64,000 nucleotides of DNA from Parendozoicomonas sp. Alg238-R29 (GCF_947331445.1 NZ_CAMZOG010000012.1:1-64000), one strand, 5' to 3'; numbered from the stretch's first letter, positions 17,523 to 28,003 are shown. Numbers and translations are program-made. The notes: generated from the letters alone by a model not told the origin.

Positions 17523-20500
17523 ACCTCTCCCGCAACGAAGTAACTACTTTAGCCGCTGCCGCATAATCAAAGTTTTCAATACCCGACTGAATCTGTTCCA
17601 GCTGGTCATAACTACACTCAACCCTCAACAGCTGTTTTAACCGTTGAAATGTATCTACTGCTGCAATATCCCCCCCCATAAGCTCCGTATAGAGCTTTTG
17701 AGCAAGAGCAGCGGGGGACTGGTCACCAACATTTGATTCGACATCGTCAAAGCTCTGATTATCATCCGGTATGAGAATGCCATCCAACTCAGCCAAGACT
17801 TTATTCATTTCTGATAACAAAATATCCATTGTGCCCGCCAAGGGTTCAGCATCACTCGGCGTGTTAGTAGACAGTTTTTCTACCGCTGCAGCTGCCGCAC
17901 TTAAAGCCTCCATACCCAGATTTCCTGCGACACTTTTGAGACTGTGAGCCTGGAAGCGCAATTCATCGATATCTCCCTGCCTCCAAACATTCTGAACAAT
18001 GTCGCAAAAATCGCGATTTTCTTCTTTAAACCGACACAATAGCTGCCTGTAAAGCTTTTCATCTCCCATCAGGCGATTTACTCCCTGCTGCACATCCACA
18101 CCAGGGATTTCCTTAATAGACTCCTGCACCTCAATTGGGGGATGCGTTTCATCATCGCCCTCTTTTCGGGTTGGAAGGTAACGGGCAATCATATTATGCA
18201 AACACTCGATCACCAGCGGCTTGGATATGTGGTCATTCATTCCTGCAGCAATACAACGATGCCTGTCTTCCACCATAGCGTGGGCAGTCATGGCGACAAT
18301 CGGAAGACAGAAGCAGCCCGGTAACTGGCGGATAGCACGTGCGGCACTGTAACCATCCATCACCGGCATCTGAATATCCATAAACACCAGATCGAATTCT
18401 TCTTCTGAAACTTTCTCTACTGCCTTCTGACCATCATCTACAACAGTCACCTCTGCCCCCGTTTTCCTAAGCAGAGCAACAGCAACCTGTTGGTTTACTT
18501 CATTATCCTCCGCCAGAAGAATACGATTGCGCCCTTTAACGAGGTGGATGAATGTCTTATGTGACGCCTCAACAACCTTTGGTGTGTCAGCTATGCCAAA
18601 CAGAACATCAAAACAGAAACGACTTCCCTGCCCTTCTGACGATTCAACACGGATATCTCCCCCCATAAGTTCAACCAGTCGTTTACAGATTGTCAGGCCT
18701 AGCCCAGTACCACCAAACCGGCGAGTTGTTGAACTGTCTACCTGAGAGAAGGACTGAAACAATACAGATAGTTTGTCTGCCGCAATACCGATACCGGTAT
18801 CTCTCACCACAAAGGAGAGGCCGACTCGATTCCTCACGGGGTCACTGCTTCGCCGCCAGGCTGATCCAACGTTGATATCAACGGATACCAATCCTTCTGA
18901 AGTGAACTTTATACCGTTGAAAACCAGATTTAGAAGAATCTGGCCAAGCCTTAAAGAGTCACCTACCAGCCATTGCGGTACATCGTTATCACAGTGAATA
19001 TGAAACTCGATCCCCTTGCTGCGAGCCTGAATTGAGGCCATTCCATAAAGGTTATCCAGGACCTTCGGCAAGTGGAAAGGCGCTTTCTCCAAAACCATTT
19101 TACCAGCTTCGATTTTTGAGAAATCCAGAATGTCGTTGATGATACCTAACAGAGTTTCTGCTGCGTTACAGACTTTGCCCACGTAATCTTTCTGTACAGG
19201 GTTCAGGTTTGTTTCCAGTGCCAGTTGACTCATCCCAACAATGGCATTCATGGGTGTGCGAATTTCATGGCTCATATTGGCCAGAAAATCACTCTTTGCC
19301 TGATTGGCCTTATCAGCAGCCTCCTTAGCATTTCGCAAGGCTTCTTCCTGAGCCTTTCTTTCGGAAACATTACGACAGCTGATAAACATAAACCCTTCGC
19401 CTTCATACTCCATGTAGTTCGCCGTTATTTCTACCGGGAACTGCTCCCCATCTCGGGTTTCATGGAGAGTGTCGTATGCACAGACTTCCATGCTCTTCAA
19501 CTGCAACCAAAACTGTCGCCAACTCTTTTGAGTGAGCTCAGGGTTAATATCAACAACTGACTTTCCCATCAGCTCCTGTCGGGAATACCCAAGAGCCAGC
19601 GCCGCCGATTCATTTGCGTATTTATGAGAACCATCCTGACGTAGCCAGTGGATATAATCTCCAGAGCGATCCAGAGAAAAACGAGCCATGGCCAGCTCCC
19701 TTTCCCATTCTCTCTGTTCAGTAATATCAATAATTGTTCCTATAGCCCGGGTCGGGTTTCTCGTGGAATCCCTACTGATAACCTTGCCCTTCATCTTGAT
19801 AGTGGCATAACTGCCATCACGACAACGCAAACGAAATATCAACTGAAAAGGCTGATCATTAGACTGAAAGATGCGCTGGAGATACTGAATCGTTATCGCT
19901 TTGTCATCAGGGTGGATCATTCGTCTCCAGGCTACCTCTGTCTCAGCAATATCACCCGGGCGATATCCCAGCATCGCTATGTAGCGTGCACTGTAATAAA
20001 TGCGATTGTGGGTCACATCCCAATCCCACAGCCCGTCAGTAGCAGCATCCATTGCCAACTGATATCGTTCTTCACTGGTACGAAGAGCGTCTTCTGCCTG
20101 CGTGCGGGAATAGCTGATAGCCACCAGCTCACCAACCCGTCGCATCAGCATCACGTCATCAGCGCCCCAAACCCGATCATAGGTGCAAGCCTGAGCAAGA
20201 AAACCAATAACCTTACCAGCTTGAAGCATAGGGACATGTATAACCGAGTCGGCTCCAAGCTCATTCATAGCTTTAATAAAACCAGGAAAACTGTTATCCA
20301 GCTGGGAAACACGCACCTGACAGACACTGCCCAGTAATGGTGTTTCATAAAGATCCGTATAATCTGCACGGGTTAAAAGACGAAGCTGTTCTCCCCTATC
20401 CGCATTAACATCCTGGAAGCTACCAATCCAGGGCACAGATATACGTGTACCCGAATCGTCAATCATAACAACCCAGCTATAAAGGGAATGCTGGAAAGCC

Positions 20501-22917
20501 GTGAGGGTTTCAAGAGCTTCGTGAACAGCGTCATCCAGGGGGCAATCCATAAACTGCCGGGTTATAGTGCTGAGTATTCGGTCATTTTCCGAACGGGTTC
20601 GCAACATTCCTTCAACACGTTGACGCTCTGTCACTTCACGAAACAGTCTTCTGTTCCAGTAAACAAACATAATCAACACTACAAGAACTAAAGATGTCCC
20701 CAGAATCACTCCAGAAGAGACTCTCATTGTTACTCTTGGAATATTGATCCACTTATCTTTTATGGCCTGCTTTTCTTCCTCAGAAATAGCATTCAGCGCC
20801 TTATTTAAAATTCTTATAAAAACGGCATCATTCTTGGTTGTAGCCAACCTTAATGTTTGGCGCCCTCCAGTCTCTCCAGCAACTTTCAGATTGGTAATTT
20901 TCATACGATCAATCAAATAGCTGGCTGAGGATAAATTGGTAACGAATACATCAATTGAACCAACTGATAGTTTTGTCAGACCATCCGCGACGCTTTTGAC
21001 TTCTTTCAAGACCACGCCTGGATAGATTTCAGACAAATATCTCTTTGTTTCGAAATCTTTTACAAACCCCAAATTGATACCTTGCAGATCGGTGTCGGGA
21101 GTAATCGTTGGAAAAGAATTACGGGCAATGGCAACCGAAGCAACATCCATAATTGACATTGAATATTCAATGTCAGCATTTGTACTGACCGCTTCCATTC
21201 TTAACACCGGGGAAAGTGCCGCGCTCTTATGAAACAATCGTCGCTTACTCTCCTCCCACCCCTGACTGTATTGGAAAGAGAATCGTACCCCCAGTTTTCT
21301 CTCAATAGCTTCCAGATAGTCAACAACCACTCCATCAAATTGGCGGTTGCCGCCAGTAAACGACAGCGGTGGCAAATCTGTTTCTACAACAACAGGGACA
21401 ATAGGATTTGCGATTAACCATTGTTTCTCAGCTTCTGATAATCGAAGGGAGTCATCAGGCCCTCGATAAAAACGGTATCGACTATCCTCAATCCAGCGAG
21501 ACTCAAGATCCACAAGTTCTTCGGGGGATATTTGACTGAAACCCTTTTCGATCAATGTTTTTAATTTGTCACGATCAGCATGTATCGCCGGGCTGAGATC
21601 TTCCTGAAATACACTATTGTTATCTCTGGCAATATTCTGCCGCAGTGAGGACTGTTTAAGAAGATGGTAAATCGATACATCTTCGGCAACAAAGGTTCTT
21701 ATTGATCCATCAGATAAAGCGCGAACCATATCCAGATTTGAATCAAAGGGCACTAAAATCGTTTCAGGCAACCATTTTTCAACAAAACCAGCCTGGGTGG
21801 AACCATCAACAACCCCAACACGTTGCCCGCTGAATGAGTCATGCCCATCAACTGGACCAATATCTTTGTGGTAGTAAAATGTCGACGCTAGAACGTAAAC
21901 CGGGTGCAAAAAACTGAGCCAGTCGTTTTGGCTCCCGGCTTTTGACATAGCGCCATAAACATCAGCTTCACCCGCTTTCAGAGCCTGCAGATTTTCTCTG
22001 TCAGCTCCTGCTTTAAAAACAACTGCTGTGTCTGTTTTTTTTGCCCAGCTACGCCAAAGGTCAACAAGCAATCCACTCGGCTCCCCAAGCGCATCCACAA
22101 ACGACAAAGGAGGAGTATTATCATCAACGACTATAACAATCGGATCAGCATTATTATTTGGAGAAGTCAGTGAACGAATCGTATTAACCTGGCGCCCTTT
22201 CCCCCAGTTTGCCTCGTCACTTTGGGAGAAGCTGACCATCTGCTGTTGCAGTTCCGTGTTATCCACAGCAACTCTCACAGCGTAGTGCAAGTTCAAACGC
22301 TCAGATGGAACAGCCTTGAAATCATTGGTCAGACTACTCTCACCCAAAAAAACATCTGTGGAGTTCCGATTTCCAAAAATCCACTGAGCATTTCTGAGCA
22401 GAATGCTATTCCGCAACTCTTCTATGCTGGCAACTTCCAGCAGCTTCCATGAAGGGCGGTTCTTCTTAAGCCAGAATGCGGCCAACCCTCCTTTCCAGAC
22501 AGCAATAGTGTCATCAGGTGACGGAGTATCACGTTGCAGGGTATTTGCTTTATAGGGCTCTATAGGAATGATCGTAAGAACTGTCTTCCCATGACAATCC
22601 CCTTCTTCACAAAAAGTTGCTTGAAGGTCACTCTCCCCCGAACTAACCGACTCTTTGGCCTGCTCTTCCGTGGCAAATACTCTCTGGTAAACCCTTTGGT
22701 TGTACTTATTGGTCCACCGTTGCCAGTAGCCATCCATGAGTTTCAGGGTAATTTCTATCTGGTCATCAGTTGCAATCAAACCACTGTTAAAAGCAACCCT
22801 GAGAGGAGGAGCCTCTTCAGCACCAAGCAGGCAGGAACACAGCAGAAGTGTCAGAAAAGCGAAATACTGAAAAAGGGACCTTGTACGACCAGCCCCAATT
22901 CTGCTCTTTTTTATCAT
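17506..22917 (-). CDS. hybrid sensor histidine kinase with three periplasmic solute-binding domains (BvgS/EvgS type)
   Basis: From the ATG at 22917 the protein has 1803 residues; a TTG at 22938 adds seven. A signal segment (about 14-33) leads into three tandem periplasmic SBP_bac_3-like lobes (roughly 38-243, 262-493 and 508-728). A membrane segment follows at about 735-755. The cytoplasmic part has a GAF region (about 780-935), two PAS domains (about 950-1070 and 1075-1190), HisKA with phospho-His1217 in [11 protein letters not shown], an HATPase domain (DTGIGI and GGTGLGL), a receiver with Asp1514 in [12 protein letters not shown], and an HPt with His1658 in [12 protein letters not shown]. 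It is therefore a complete internal phosphorelay. No response regulator gene is adjacent, so the DNA-binding partner is unknown. Ligands are likely amino acids or similar small molecules, by analogy only. Confidence 0.93.
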   Translation of the reverse strand: MIKKSRIGAGRTRSLFQYFAFLTLLLCSCLLGAEEAPPLRVAFNSGLIATDDQIEITLKLMDGYWQRWTNKYNQRVYQRVFATEEQAKESVSSGESDLQATFCEEGDCHGKTVLTIIPIEPYKANTLQRDTPSPDDTIAVWKGGLAAFWLKKNRPSWKLLEVASIEELRNSILLRNAQWIFGNRNSTDVFLGESSLTNDFKAVPSERLNLHYAVRVAVDNTELQQQMVSFSQSDEANWGKGRQVNTIRSLTSPNNNADPIVIVVDDNTPPLSFVDALGEPSGLLVDLWRSWAKKTDTAVVFKAGADRENLQALKAGEADVYGAMSKAGSQNDWLSFLHPVYVLASTFYYHKDIGPVDGHDSFSGQRVGVVDGSTQAGFVEKWLPETILVPFDSNLDMVRALSDGSIRTFVAEDVSIYHLLKQSSLRQNIARDNNSVFQEDLSPAIHADRDKLKTLIEKGFSQISPEELVDLESRWIEDSRYRFYRGPDDSLRLSEAEKQWLIANPIVPVVVETDLPPLSFTGGNRQFDGVVVDYLEAIERKLGVRFSFQYSQGWEESKRRLFHKSAALSPVLRMEAVSTNADIEYSMSIMDVASVAIARNSFPTITPDTDLQGINLGFVKDFETKRYLSEIYPGVVLKEVKSVADGLTKLSVGSIDVFVTNLSSASYLIDRMKITNLKVAGETGGRQTLRLATTKNDAVFIRILNKALNAISEEEKQAIKDKWINIPRVTMRVSSGVILGTSLVLVVLIMFVYWNRRLFREVTERQRVEGMLRTRSENDRILSTITRQFMDCPLDDAVHEALETLTAFQHSLYSWVVMIDDSGTRISVPWIGSFQDVNADRGEQLRLLTRADYTDLYETPLLGSVCQVRVSQLDNSFPGFIKAMNELGADSVIHVPMLQAGKVIGFLAQACTYDRVWGADDVMLMRRVGELVAISYSRTQAEDALRTSEERYQLAMDAATDGLWDWDVTHNRIYYSARYIAMLGYRPGDIAETEVAWRRMIHPDDKAITIQYLQRIFQSNDQPFQLIFRLRCRDGSYATIKMKGKVISRDSTRNPTRAIGTIIDITEQREWERELAMARFSLDRSGDYIHWLRQDGSHKYANESAALALGYSRQELMGKSVVDINPELTQKSWRQFWLQLKSMEVCAYDTLHETRDGEQFPVEITANYMEYEGEGFMFISCRNVSERKAQEEALRNAKEAADKANQAKSDFLANMSHEIRTPMNAIVGMSQLALETNLNPVQKDYVGKVCNAAETLLGIINDILDFSKIEAGKMVLEKAPFHLPKVLDNLYGMASIQARSKGIEFHIHCDNDVPQWLVGDSLRLGQILLNLVFNGIKFTSEGLVSVDINVGSAWRRSSDPVRNRVGLSFVVRDTGIGIAADKLSVLFQSFSQVDSSTTRRFGGTGLGLTICKRLVELMGGDIRVESSEGQGSRFCFDVLFGIADTPKVVEASHKTFIHLVKGRNRILLAEDNEVNQQVAVALLRKTGAEVTVVDDGQKAVEKVSEEEFDLVFMDIQMPVMDGYSAARAIRQLPGCFCLPIVAMTAHAMVEDRHRCIAAGMNDHISKPLVIECLHNMIARYLPTRKEGDDETHPPIEVQESIKEIPGVDVQQGVNRLMGDEKLYRQLLCRFKEENRDFCDIVQNVWRQGDIDELRFQAHSLKSVAGNLGMEALSAAAAAVEKLSTNTPSDAEPLAGTMDILLSEMNKVLAELDGILIPDDNQSFDDVESNVGDQSPAALAQKLYTELMGGDIAAVDTFQRLKQLLRVECSYDQLEQIQSGIENFDYAAAAKVVTSLRERLTEQV

Positions 22918-22973
22918 CAGTACCACAGGCAGAATCAAAAGAATTGCAGGCTAGTGTATAAGAAACTTACAGC

Positions 22974-23006
22974 CTGCTGGTTTAATAGAGGTCAATAAAC
23001 CAGCAG
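22974..23006 (-). terminator. hairpin downstream of the enoyl-CoA hydratase/isomerase gene
   Basis: Perfect 11-bp arms (CTGCTGGTTTA and TAAACCAGCAG) enclose an 11-nt loop, beginning 11 nt after the stop of the upstream gene. The minus-strand sequence after the stem is only moderately U-rich (GTAAGTTTCTT). It probably separates this gene from the kinase gene. Confidence 0.6.
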
Positions 23007-23017
23007 ATGTTCTGGCT

Positions 23018-24136
23018 TTACATATCTTGCAAAGGGTGCTGTCCATCTGGCCAGTGGGAGGAGAAATAAGGCGAAAGATCCTCTATCTTCACTTCCTCAA
23101 GGCTCGCAGGCTGCCACGCTGGCGTACTACCGCGCTCCAAAAGAAGTGCTCTGACACCTTCAGCAAAGTTAGGCTCTCTCAGGCACCCCACAGCCATTCC
23201 CAGTTCCATCCGAAAAACATCAGCCAGAGACAAATGCCGAGCACGTTTGAGCTGCTCAAATACCAGTCTCGCCGTAAGCGGACACCCTTTTTCCAGAGAA
23301 TCACCTGCTCGCTGCCACCACTCTCCATGTTGGCTTCTGATATTTTTCAAAACTTCGTCAGGTGTTTCTGCATCAGTAACACTTTGAATGCCTTCAAAGT
23401 GTTCCTGAATAGGTGAAGTCACTTTGGCTACGGATTGCTGCTTTTCCAATGCTCTGAGCAAGCCAGTCAGAGCCTGATGATTAGCCTGCCCAGAGTTCTG
23501 CCACTCCGTGCTCTTCATAAGATTCAGAACCTCTGGCAAAGAATCACTTTCAAGCAAGCGATCAGCCATACCACAGAACAGTGCGTCAGCACCATTTATC
23601 CGGGTTCCGGTCAGACCAAGAAACAAACCAGTACGCCCTGGCATTCTCCCGAGAATCCAGCTTCCGCCAACATCCGGGAACAACCCAATAGACACTTCCG
23701 GCATAGCCAATTTTGATGTGGGCGTAACAATACGGTGTGATGCGCCAGCCATCAGCCCGATACCTCCACCCATCACAATACCGCTGCCCCAACAGAGTAC
23801 CGGCTTGGGAAATGTATGAATCAGGTGATCCAGCCGGTATTCCCGGGTGAAAAATGTCTCCCCATAAGGATTAGGACCAAAGTCACTTTCAATCACGGAA
23901 GCGTGAAGCTGGCGGATATCACCACCGGCACAAAATGCTTTTCCACCTGCTCCATCAAGAACAACGACAGCAACAGTCCTATCATTTTTCCACTGCTGAA
24001 ACTGTTCATACAGAGCATCAATCATATCCAGCGTCAGAGCATTCAAGCTGCCCTGCGCATCCAGGGTAGCTCTTGCAATCTTGTGCCCGGATGCACTGAA
24101 ATATTCCTGAAACTGAACTTGACAATTTTTTGTCAT
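23018..24136 (-). CDS. enoyl-CoA hydratase/isomerase family protein, 3-hydroxyisobutyryl-CoA hydrolase-like
   Basis: This crotonase-fold protein has the oxyanion-hole segments KAFCAGGDIRQL and GIVMGGGIGLMAGA, and the HIBCH-type stretch LAMPEVSIGLFPDVGGSW. The FPDVGG pattern and length (372 residues from the ATG at 24136) fit the ECH_2 group. That group hydrolyses 3-hydroxyisobutyryl-CoA in valine breakdown, although some members are plain hydratases. The start was chosen because GGGGAG lies upstream and the preceding 29 codons of the longer ORF look unconserved. It stands alone, with no other branched-chain genes nearby. Confidence 0.88.
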   Translation of the reverse strand: MTKNCQVQFQEYFSASGHKIARATLDAQGSLNALTLDMIDALYEQFQQWKNDRTVAVVVLDGAGGKAFCAGGDIRQLHASVIESDFGPNPYGETFFTREYRLDHLIHTFPKPVLCWGSGIVMGGGIGLMAGASHRIVTPTSKLAMPEVSIGLFPDVGGSWILGRMPGRTGLFLGLTGTRINGADALFCGMADRLLESDSLPEVLNLMKSTEWQNSGQANHQALTGLLRALEKQQSVAKVTSPIQEHFEGIQSVTDAETPDEVLKNIRSQHGEWWQRAGDSLEKGCPLTARLVFEQLKRARHLSLADVFRMELGMAVGCLREPNFAEGVRALLLERGSTPAWQPASLEEVKIEDLSPYFSSHWPDGQHPLQDM

Positions 24137-24284
24137 TTCCAAAACTTCTCCCCCTCTGCGGCAAACATGTGCCATTAGGCCAGTCACACAGTAGCCTTTC
24201 AAGGTCGGAACCGGCCACACCATTAAAGAGCTGCCTCAAAAACACGATAAATGATTGAGAATCCAAAACTGGAGCTGTAGGACA

Positions 24285-24668
24285 ATGCCTGTTTCCTGCG
24301 AGATGAGTCGGGACAAGACCAAATCGAAGTCAGAGCTTCTTTGTGATCAGATTGATGTGATAATCCAGCAAGCCCAGAAGCAGGTCACTTCTTTTGAAAA
24401 AACCAAAGAAGAACTCGAGTTTGAGCCTGGCCTGCTTAAAAAAGCCATGAGCATGCAATTGGGTTCTGAAGAAGATATCAAGCAAGTCGCCTCCGAAATG
24501 AGGGATTGGAAGACGGAAGTCAAAACGGAAGTCAAATCCGCGGTCATGGCCAAGAAGCAAGAGCTGAAGCTTGAGCGTAAAGAGCGTCGCAAAAACCTCA
24601 AACAGCCTTTGGCGGAGAAGCAAGCCACAACCAAGCGCACAAAAAAGAAGCGCGGCGGTTTCATTTAA
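24285..24668 (+). CDS. small basic helical protein, first gene of the DUF1521 cassette
   Basis: I do not recognise this gene. It encodes about 121-137 residues depending on the start (ATG at 24255, 24285 or 24303; none has an ideal ribosome-binding site). The protein is almost all helix-forming and charged, with a probable coiled coil (IIQQAQKQVTSFEKTKEELE) and a very basic C terminus ending KKKRGGFI. The next gene follows after 15 nt, so they are co-transcribed. The pattern Glu-Leu-x-x-Glu-x-Gly followed by helices and a Lys/Arg tail resembles the third gene of the cassette (25748-26056). A role as a chaperone or partner of the middle protein is inference from context. Confidence 0.7.
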   Translation: MPVSCEMSRDKTKSKSELLCDQIDVIIQQAQKQVTSFEKTKEELEFEPGLLKKAMSMQLGSEEDIKQVASEMRDWKTEVKTEVKSAVMAKKQELKLERKERRKNLKQPLAEKQATTKRTKKKRGGFI

Positions 24669-24683
24669 TCAGGAGACAGTGGC

Positions 24684-25748
24684 ATGAGTGGTATCCAGAC
24701 TGGCGGTCAGAATATTGGAGGCATTCAGCAGGCGGGGCTGCAGGGTGTTGATCTTAATGACAAACACCTCAGTATCGGTGATCTGAATACACTGGTTATG
24801 CTGGAACGTTCGGAAATCCTGGACAAGCAGATCAGGGATCAGATCGGCATGGTGCATGAGAAGAACGAACAGATCCGTTCACTGAACCAGATTCAGTCCA
24901 AGCTCATGAACAACAGAACCACCACAACGGCTGTGAGCGAGAACACCTGGGCTGTGAATCATGACTCCAGCCCTAAAGAGATTGCATTGGATAACGGTTA
25001 CAAGATCCAGATTCACGGAGCGGACGAAAGCTTCTCCATCGTCGATGCCAACGGTAACCAAACAAAAGTCTGGGGTGACCCACACGTAAGTGAGGGTGAC
25101 CGTTCGGGCAACAAGAACTGGGACTTTCAGAAAGACGCAACATTCATGCTGGATGACGGCACCAAAATCACTGTAAAAACAAAGGCTCGCGGTGACAGCA
25201 AATTGGTTTTTGCTGATGAGCTGGTGATCACCAAGGGCAACCAATCTGTTCAGGTAACCGGTATAGAAGCCAACAAGCCCCAGATAGGAAAGCCTGACTT
25301 GAACGGTGCCCAACTGGATGCCGCAACCAACGATGGTTTCATGTTCCACATGGGCGATCAGGCCGATGACTGGCTATTCAACGGTGAAGAGATTACCGGA
25401 GACTTCAAAAACGTCACCGAAGGAAAGGCAGCCCTCAGCCACGAAGAAAAGACAGCGGCCTCCGAACAGACTCTCAGCAAGGTATTAACCCCTGAAGAGC
25501 AGGCACTGCTGGATAAACTGGGCATTACCGTTTACGACGCAAGTGGTGTGGGCATGCTGACACCGGAAGAGCTGACAAACCTTGGCGAGCAGCTCAAAAG
25601 CGCCAAAGAGACCCTGACCAGTACGTCCCAGCTAGACATGGTGCAGCTTCAGTCCCTGACCGGTAAGTATGAACAGACAAACTCACTTGCATCTCAGGTT
25701 ATGAAGCAGCAGTACAGCCAAGCTAAGGAAATCATACGGAATATCTGA
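24684..25748 (+). CDS. DUF1521 (MIIA) metal-ion-inducible autocleavage domain protein
   Basis: The 354-residue protein has a helical N-terminal region without a Sec signal (residues 1-78) and then a domain from about 85 to 220. That domain contains KVWGDPHVSEGD at 128-139, followed by WDFQKDATFMLDDGTKITVKT. This is the signature of DUF1521, known from Bradyrhizobium NopE1 and a Vibrio coralliilyticus protein. There, calcium triggers self-cleavage at the Asp-Pro bond of GDPHV; here that bond would be Asp132-Pro133. NopE1 is a type III effector, and the lack of a signal peptide here fits the same route, but no secretion genes lie in this window. A strong AGGAG site precedes the ATG. The C-terminal 130 residues (LTPEEQALLDKLGITVYD onward) are helical and unassigned. 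Confidence 0.85.
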   Translation: MSGIQTGGQNIGGIQQAGLQGVDLNDKHLSIGDLNTLVMLERSEILDKQIRDQIGMVHEKNEQIRSLNQIQSKLMNNRTTTTAVSENTWAVNHDSSPKEIALDNGYKIQIHGADESFSIVDANGNQTKVWGDPHVSEGDRSGNKNWDFQKDATFMLDDGTKITVKTKARGDSKLVFADELVITKGNQSVQVTGIEANKPQIGKPDLNGAQLDAATNDGFMFHMGDQADDWLFNGEEITGDFKNVTEGKAALSHEEKTAASEQTLSKVLTPEEQALLDKLGITVYDASGVGMLTPEELTNLGEQLKSAKETLTSTSQLDMVQLQSLTGKYEQTNSLASQVMKQQYSQAKEIIRNI

Positions 25749-26056
25749 TGGCAACCGAAGGCAAGGATATCAGAGACGTTCTCGCAGACAGCGACAAGCT
25801 GATCAAAACCGGCGAAAGCAGCCTCAAAAGAATGGAAAAGGTTCGCAAAGAACTTGGCTTAGAGGCTGGTGCCAGCAAGGAGTTTCTTGAACATATTCCG
25901 GCCAATGCCGAAGAACGCCAGAAAGCTCAAAAAGAACTCAAAGAATTTATGGATGGAGCTGACATCGAGCCCAACGAAGACCCAAAGGGCAATAAGAAAA
26001 AAAACAAGAAACGCAGTCGCCTTGCCAAAGCCATGAACAAAAAACTGCGCATCTAA
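25748..26056 (+). CDS. small basic helical protein, third gene of the DUF1521 cassette
   Basis: This 102-residue protein of unknown function starts at an ATG that overlaps the stop of the DUF1521 gene (TGATG), so it is translationally coupled. It is charged and helical, with no membrane segment, and ends in a strongly basic tail (NKKKNKKRSRLAKAMNKK). The central stretch VRKELGLEAGASKEFLEHI can be laid beside KEELEFEPGLLKKAMSMQL of the first gene. That suggests the two flanking genes are distant paralogs. It is convergent with ung, separated by 7 nt. Confidence 0.75.
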   Translation: MATEGKDIRDVLADSDKLIKTGESSLKRMEKVRKELGLEAGASKEFLEHIPANAEERQKAQKELKEFMDGADIEPNEDPKGNKKKNKKRSRLAKAMNKKLRI

Positions 26057-26063
26057 TTTCTTT

Positions 26064-26780
26064 TTAAGCCAGCACTGGCTGCCCACTTTCCTCGACAGCA
26101 ACTTCACTTAATTGCCAGTTCACCGGTGTCTGATCGTGCTGAACCAGATACTCATTGGCACGGGAAAAAGGGCGACTACCAAAGAATCCCCGATAGGAGG
26201 ACAGCGGCGAAGGATGTGGTGACTTGATCACGCAATGGCGAGAAGCATCAATGAAATTACCTTTACGCTGGGCATAACTGCCCCAAAGAATAAAAACCAA
26301 ATTATCCCGGCTCTCATTCAACTCCCGAATAATTCGGTCGGTAAACTCTTCCCAACCTTGCCCCTGATGAGATGCCGCCTGCTTATGCTGAACAGATAAC
26401 ACAGCATTCAACATTAAAACCCCTTCACGAGCCCATTGCTCAAGGAAACCGTGCCTGACTGGTGGAATGCCAAGATCACTTTCCAACTCTTTATAGATGT
26501 TAATAAGGGAGGGTGGCGGCTGAACGCCCGGACGAACAGAGAAACTCAGACCATGGGCCTGGCCTGGACCGTGGTAAGGATCTTGTCCCAGAATCACAAC
26601 CTTAACCGACTCGAAAGGCGTCAGTTCCATGGCCCGAAAGTATTCACAACCTTGGGGATAAATAACTTTCCCAGCTTGTTTTTCATTGACCAGAAAGGCT
26701 CGCAGACGCTGCATATAACCCTTTGAGAACTCATCACCAATACGATTTTTCCAGCTGTCTGCCAATCTGATATCAGGCAT
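26064..26780 (-). CDS. ung: uracil-DNA glycosylase
   Basis: Ung excises uracil from DNA at the start of base-excision repair. The water-activating Asp67 lies in LGQDPYHGPGQAHGLSFSV, and the DNA-intercalation loop HPSPLSSYRGFFGS carries the conserved His. The start ATG at 26780 has GGAG seven nt upstream; a TTG at 26792 is the alternative. The length of 238 residues is close to that of E. coli Ung. A small membrane-protein gene lies 23 nt upstream in the same direction and is probably co-transcribed. Confidence 0.97.
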   Translation of the reverse strand: MPDIRLADSWKNRIGDEFSKGYMQRLRAFLVNEKQAGKVIYPQGCEYFRAMELTPFESVKVVILGQDPYHGPGQAHGLSFSVRPGVQPPPSLINIYKELESDLGIPPVRHGFLEQWAREGVLMLNAVLSVQHKQAASHQGQGWEEFTDRIIRELNESRDNLVFILWGSYAQRKGNFIDASRHCVIKSPHPSPLSSYRGFFGSRPFSRANEYLVQHDQTPVNWQLSEVAVEESGQPVLA

Positions 26781-26803
26781 GCGTATCTCCAAGATAAATA
26801 TAC

Positions 26804-27112
26804 TTAATTTGAAATACAGGTCACCGGTCGTTTTTTCTGGTCCACAACCACTCCTGTAAGACTCTTTGAAACTTTATCCACAGCATCCATCACCAGATAT
26901 CCCCGCTCACAACGGGCGACAAAACCTGCGGGCTTTGCAGAAATAGTCTGCGCAAGACCGGAAGTATTGGCAAGCAGGGAAAATTCGGAAACATATAAAG
27001 CGTCTTCAGCTTCAGAATGCTGAAGATAGCCGTTACTGTGAAGGACAAAAACAGTCCCAACAATCGAGAGGAGTGCAACAAGAATTAACTGGATATTGTT
27101 GTTTACTTTCAT
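26804..27112 (-). CDS. hypothetical protein with one N-terminal membrane segment
   Basis: I do not recognise this 102-residue protein. It has a single hydrophobic segment at about residues 7-24 (IQLILVALLSIVGTVFVL) and a small domain predicted to be periplasmic, with two cysteines (near residues 68 and 99) that could pair. The ATG at 27112 has CAGGG at ideal spacing; the longer ORF to 27142 lacks a ribosome-binding site. It lies between tetR and ung on the same strand. Confidence 0.7.
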   Translation of the reverse strand: MKVNNNIQLILVALLSIVGTVFVLHSNGYLQHSEAEDALYVSEFSLLANTSGLAQTISAKPAGFVARCERGYLVMDAVDKVSKSLTGVVVDQKKRPVTCISN

Positions 27113-27173
27113 AAGGCCCTGCCTGAAATTATGCAGGGCCATTTTATATGAGTGTGGGACTAGCGGGAAATAT

Positions 27174-27890
27174 CTACTGCCTTATAGGCTCTTCAAAAAC
27201 GCCATGCAGCATATGTTGAAGACCACGCCCAATAAAGCCGCGAATAGAGGCCTCATCAAACTCACCAACAGGCTTCATCAACCCCTGATACTCTGCCGCG
27301 AAAATCAGCTCTGTCATAAGCGCCGAGTCAACATCAGGAGCCTTGGAACCAGCCTCAGAAAACATCTTTCTCAGGTCTGCATGCAGATACTCAGAGTGTT
27401 TACTGGCTATGGCTTTAAGGTTGTCGTTGCGCAAGCATTCCAAACGAAAGGCTTGCTCCGCCAGAAGATAATCCCGGTGCTCCAGCAACTGGGTTCGCAG
27501 GTACTCGACAACCAAGTCAAGAATACCAGCAATGATGACTGGACGCTTCTCGGACATATCTCTTAGTTGACGGAGGGCACCAACAAGGGTTTCCTCTGAT
27601 TCACTCCAGAAGAAACGATACTTCTCAACCCCAACCTCAACAAACAGGGTAAAGGTATCTGTGATCAAATCAGAAATATCTTTGAAATAATATGTTGTAG
27701 CCGATAAAGGAACATCAGCTTCCTTAGCTACTGCCCGGTGCCGAACGCCCCGCACACCTTCTCGAACGACAATTCGCAATGCCGCTTCAAGAATAGCTCT
27801 GCGTCGCTGCTCACTACCCGCACGACTTGTTTTGCGCCCCTGATATTTCAGAGACGGCGCTTTTTCAGATGCTTCTTTGGTTGCTTCCAT
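27174..27890 (-). CDS. TetR family transcriptional regulator
   Basis: The 238-residue protein has an N-terminal TetR helix-turn-helix (about 27-75; AILEAALRIVVREGVRGVRH, then VPLSATTYYFKDISDLI). A ligand-binding helical domain follows, with its C terminus GFIGRGLQHMLHG. A TetR gene directly downstream of lysS is also seen in Pseudomonas, which suggests a conserved but uncharacterised regulator. No operator could be identified, and its target is unknown. The first 25 residues are charged and non-conserved. Confidence 0.9.
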   Translation of the reverse strand: MEATKEASEKAPSLKYQGRKTSRAGSEQRRRAILEAALRIVVREGVRGVRHRAVAKEADVPLSATTYYFKDISDLITDTFTLFVEVGVEKYRFFWSESEETLVGALRQLRDMSEKRPVIIAGILDLVVEYLRTQLLEHRDYLLAEQAFRLECLRNDNLKAIASKHSEYLHADLRKMFSEAGSKAPDVDSALMTELIFAAEYQGLMKPVGEFDEASIRGFIGRGLQHMLHGVFEEPIRQ

Positions 27891-27953
27891 CGGAAAAGCC
27901 TTTGTTATGCTGTGGTGCCCGACCCCCGCACCTGGTCACCTGAGTACTTCATA

Positions 27954-27979
27954 CCAGCCCTTCGTACAAGAAGGACTGG
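27954..27979 (-). terminator. hairpin downstream of lysS
   Basis: The arms CCAGTCCTTC and GAAGGGCTGG pair with one mismatch on the minus strand, 25 nt past the lysS stop. The U tract is poor, so termination is likely but not certain. Confidence 0.45.
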
Positions 27980-28003
27980 CAGATTCAATTTCTGTTACCT
28001 GCT

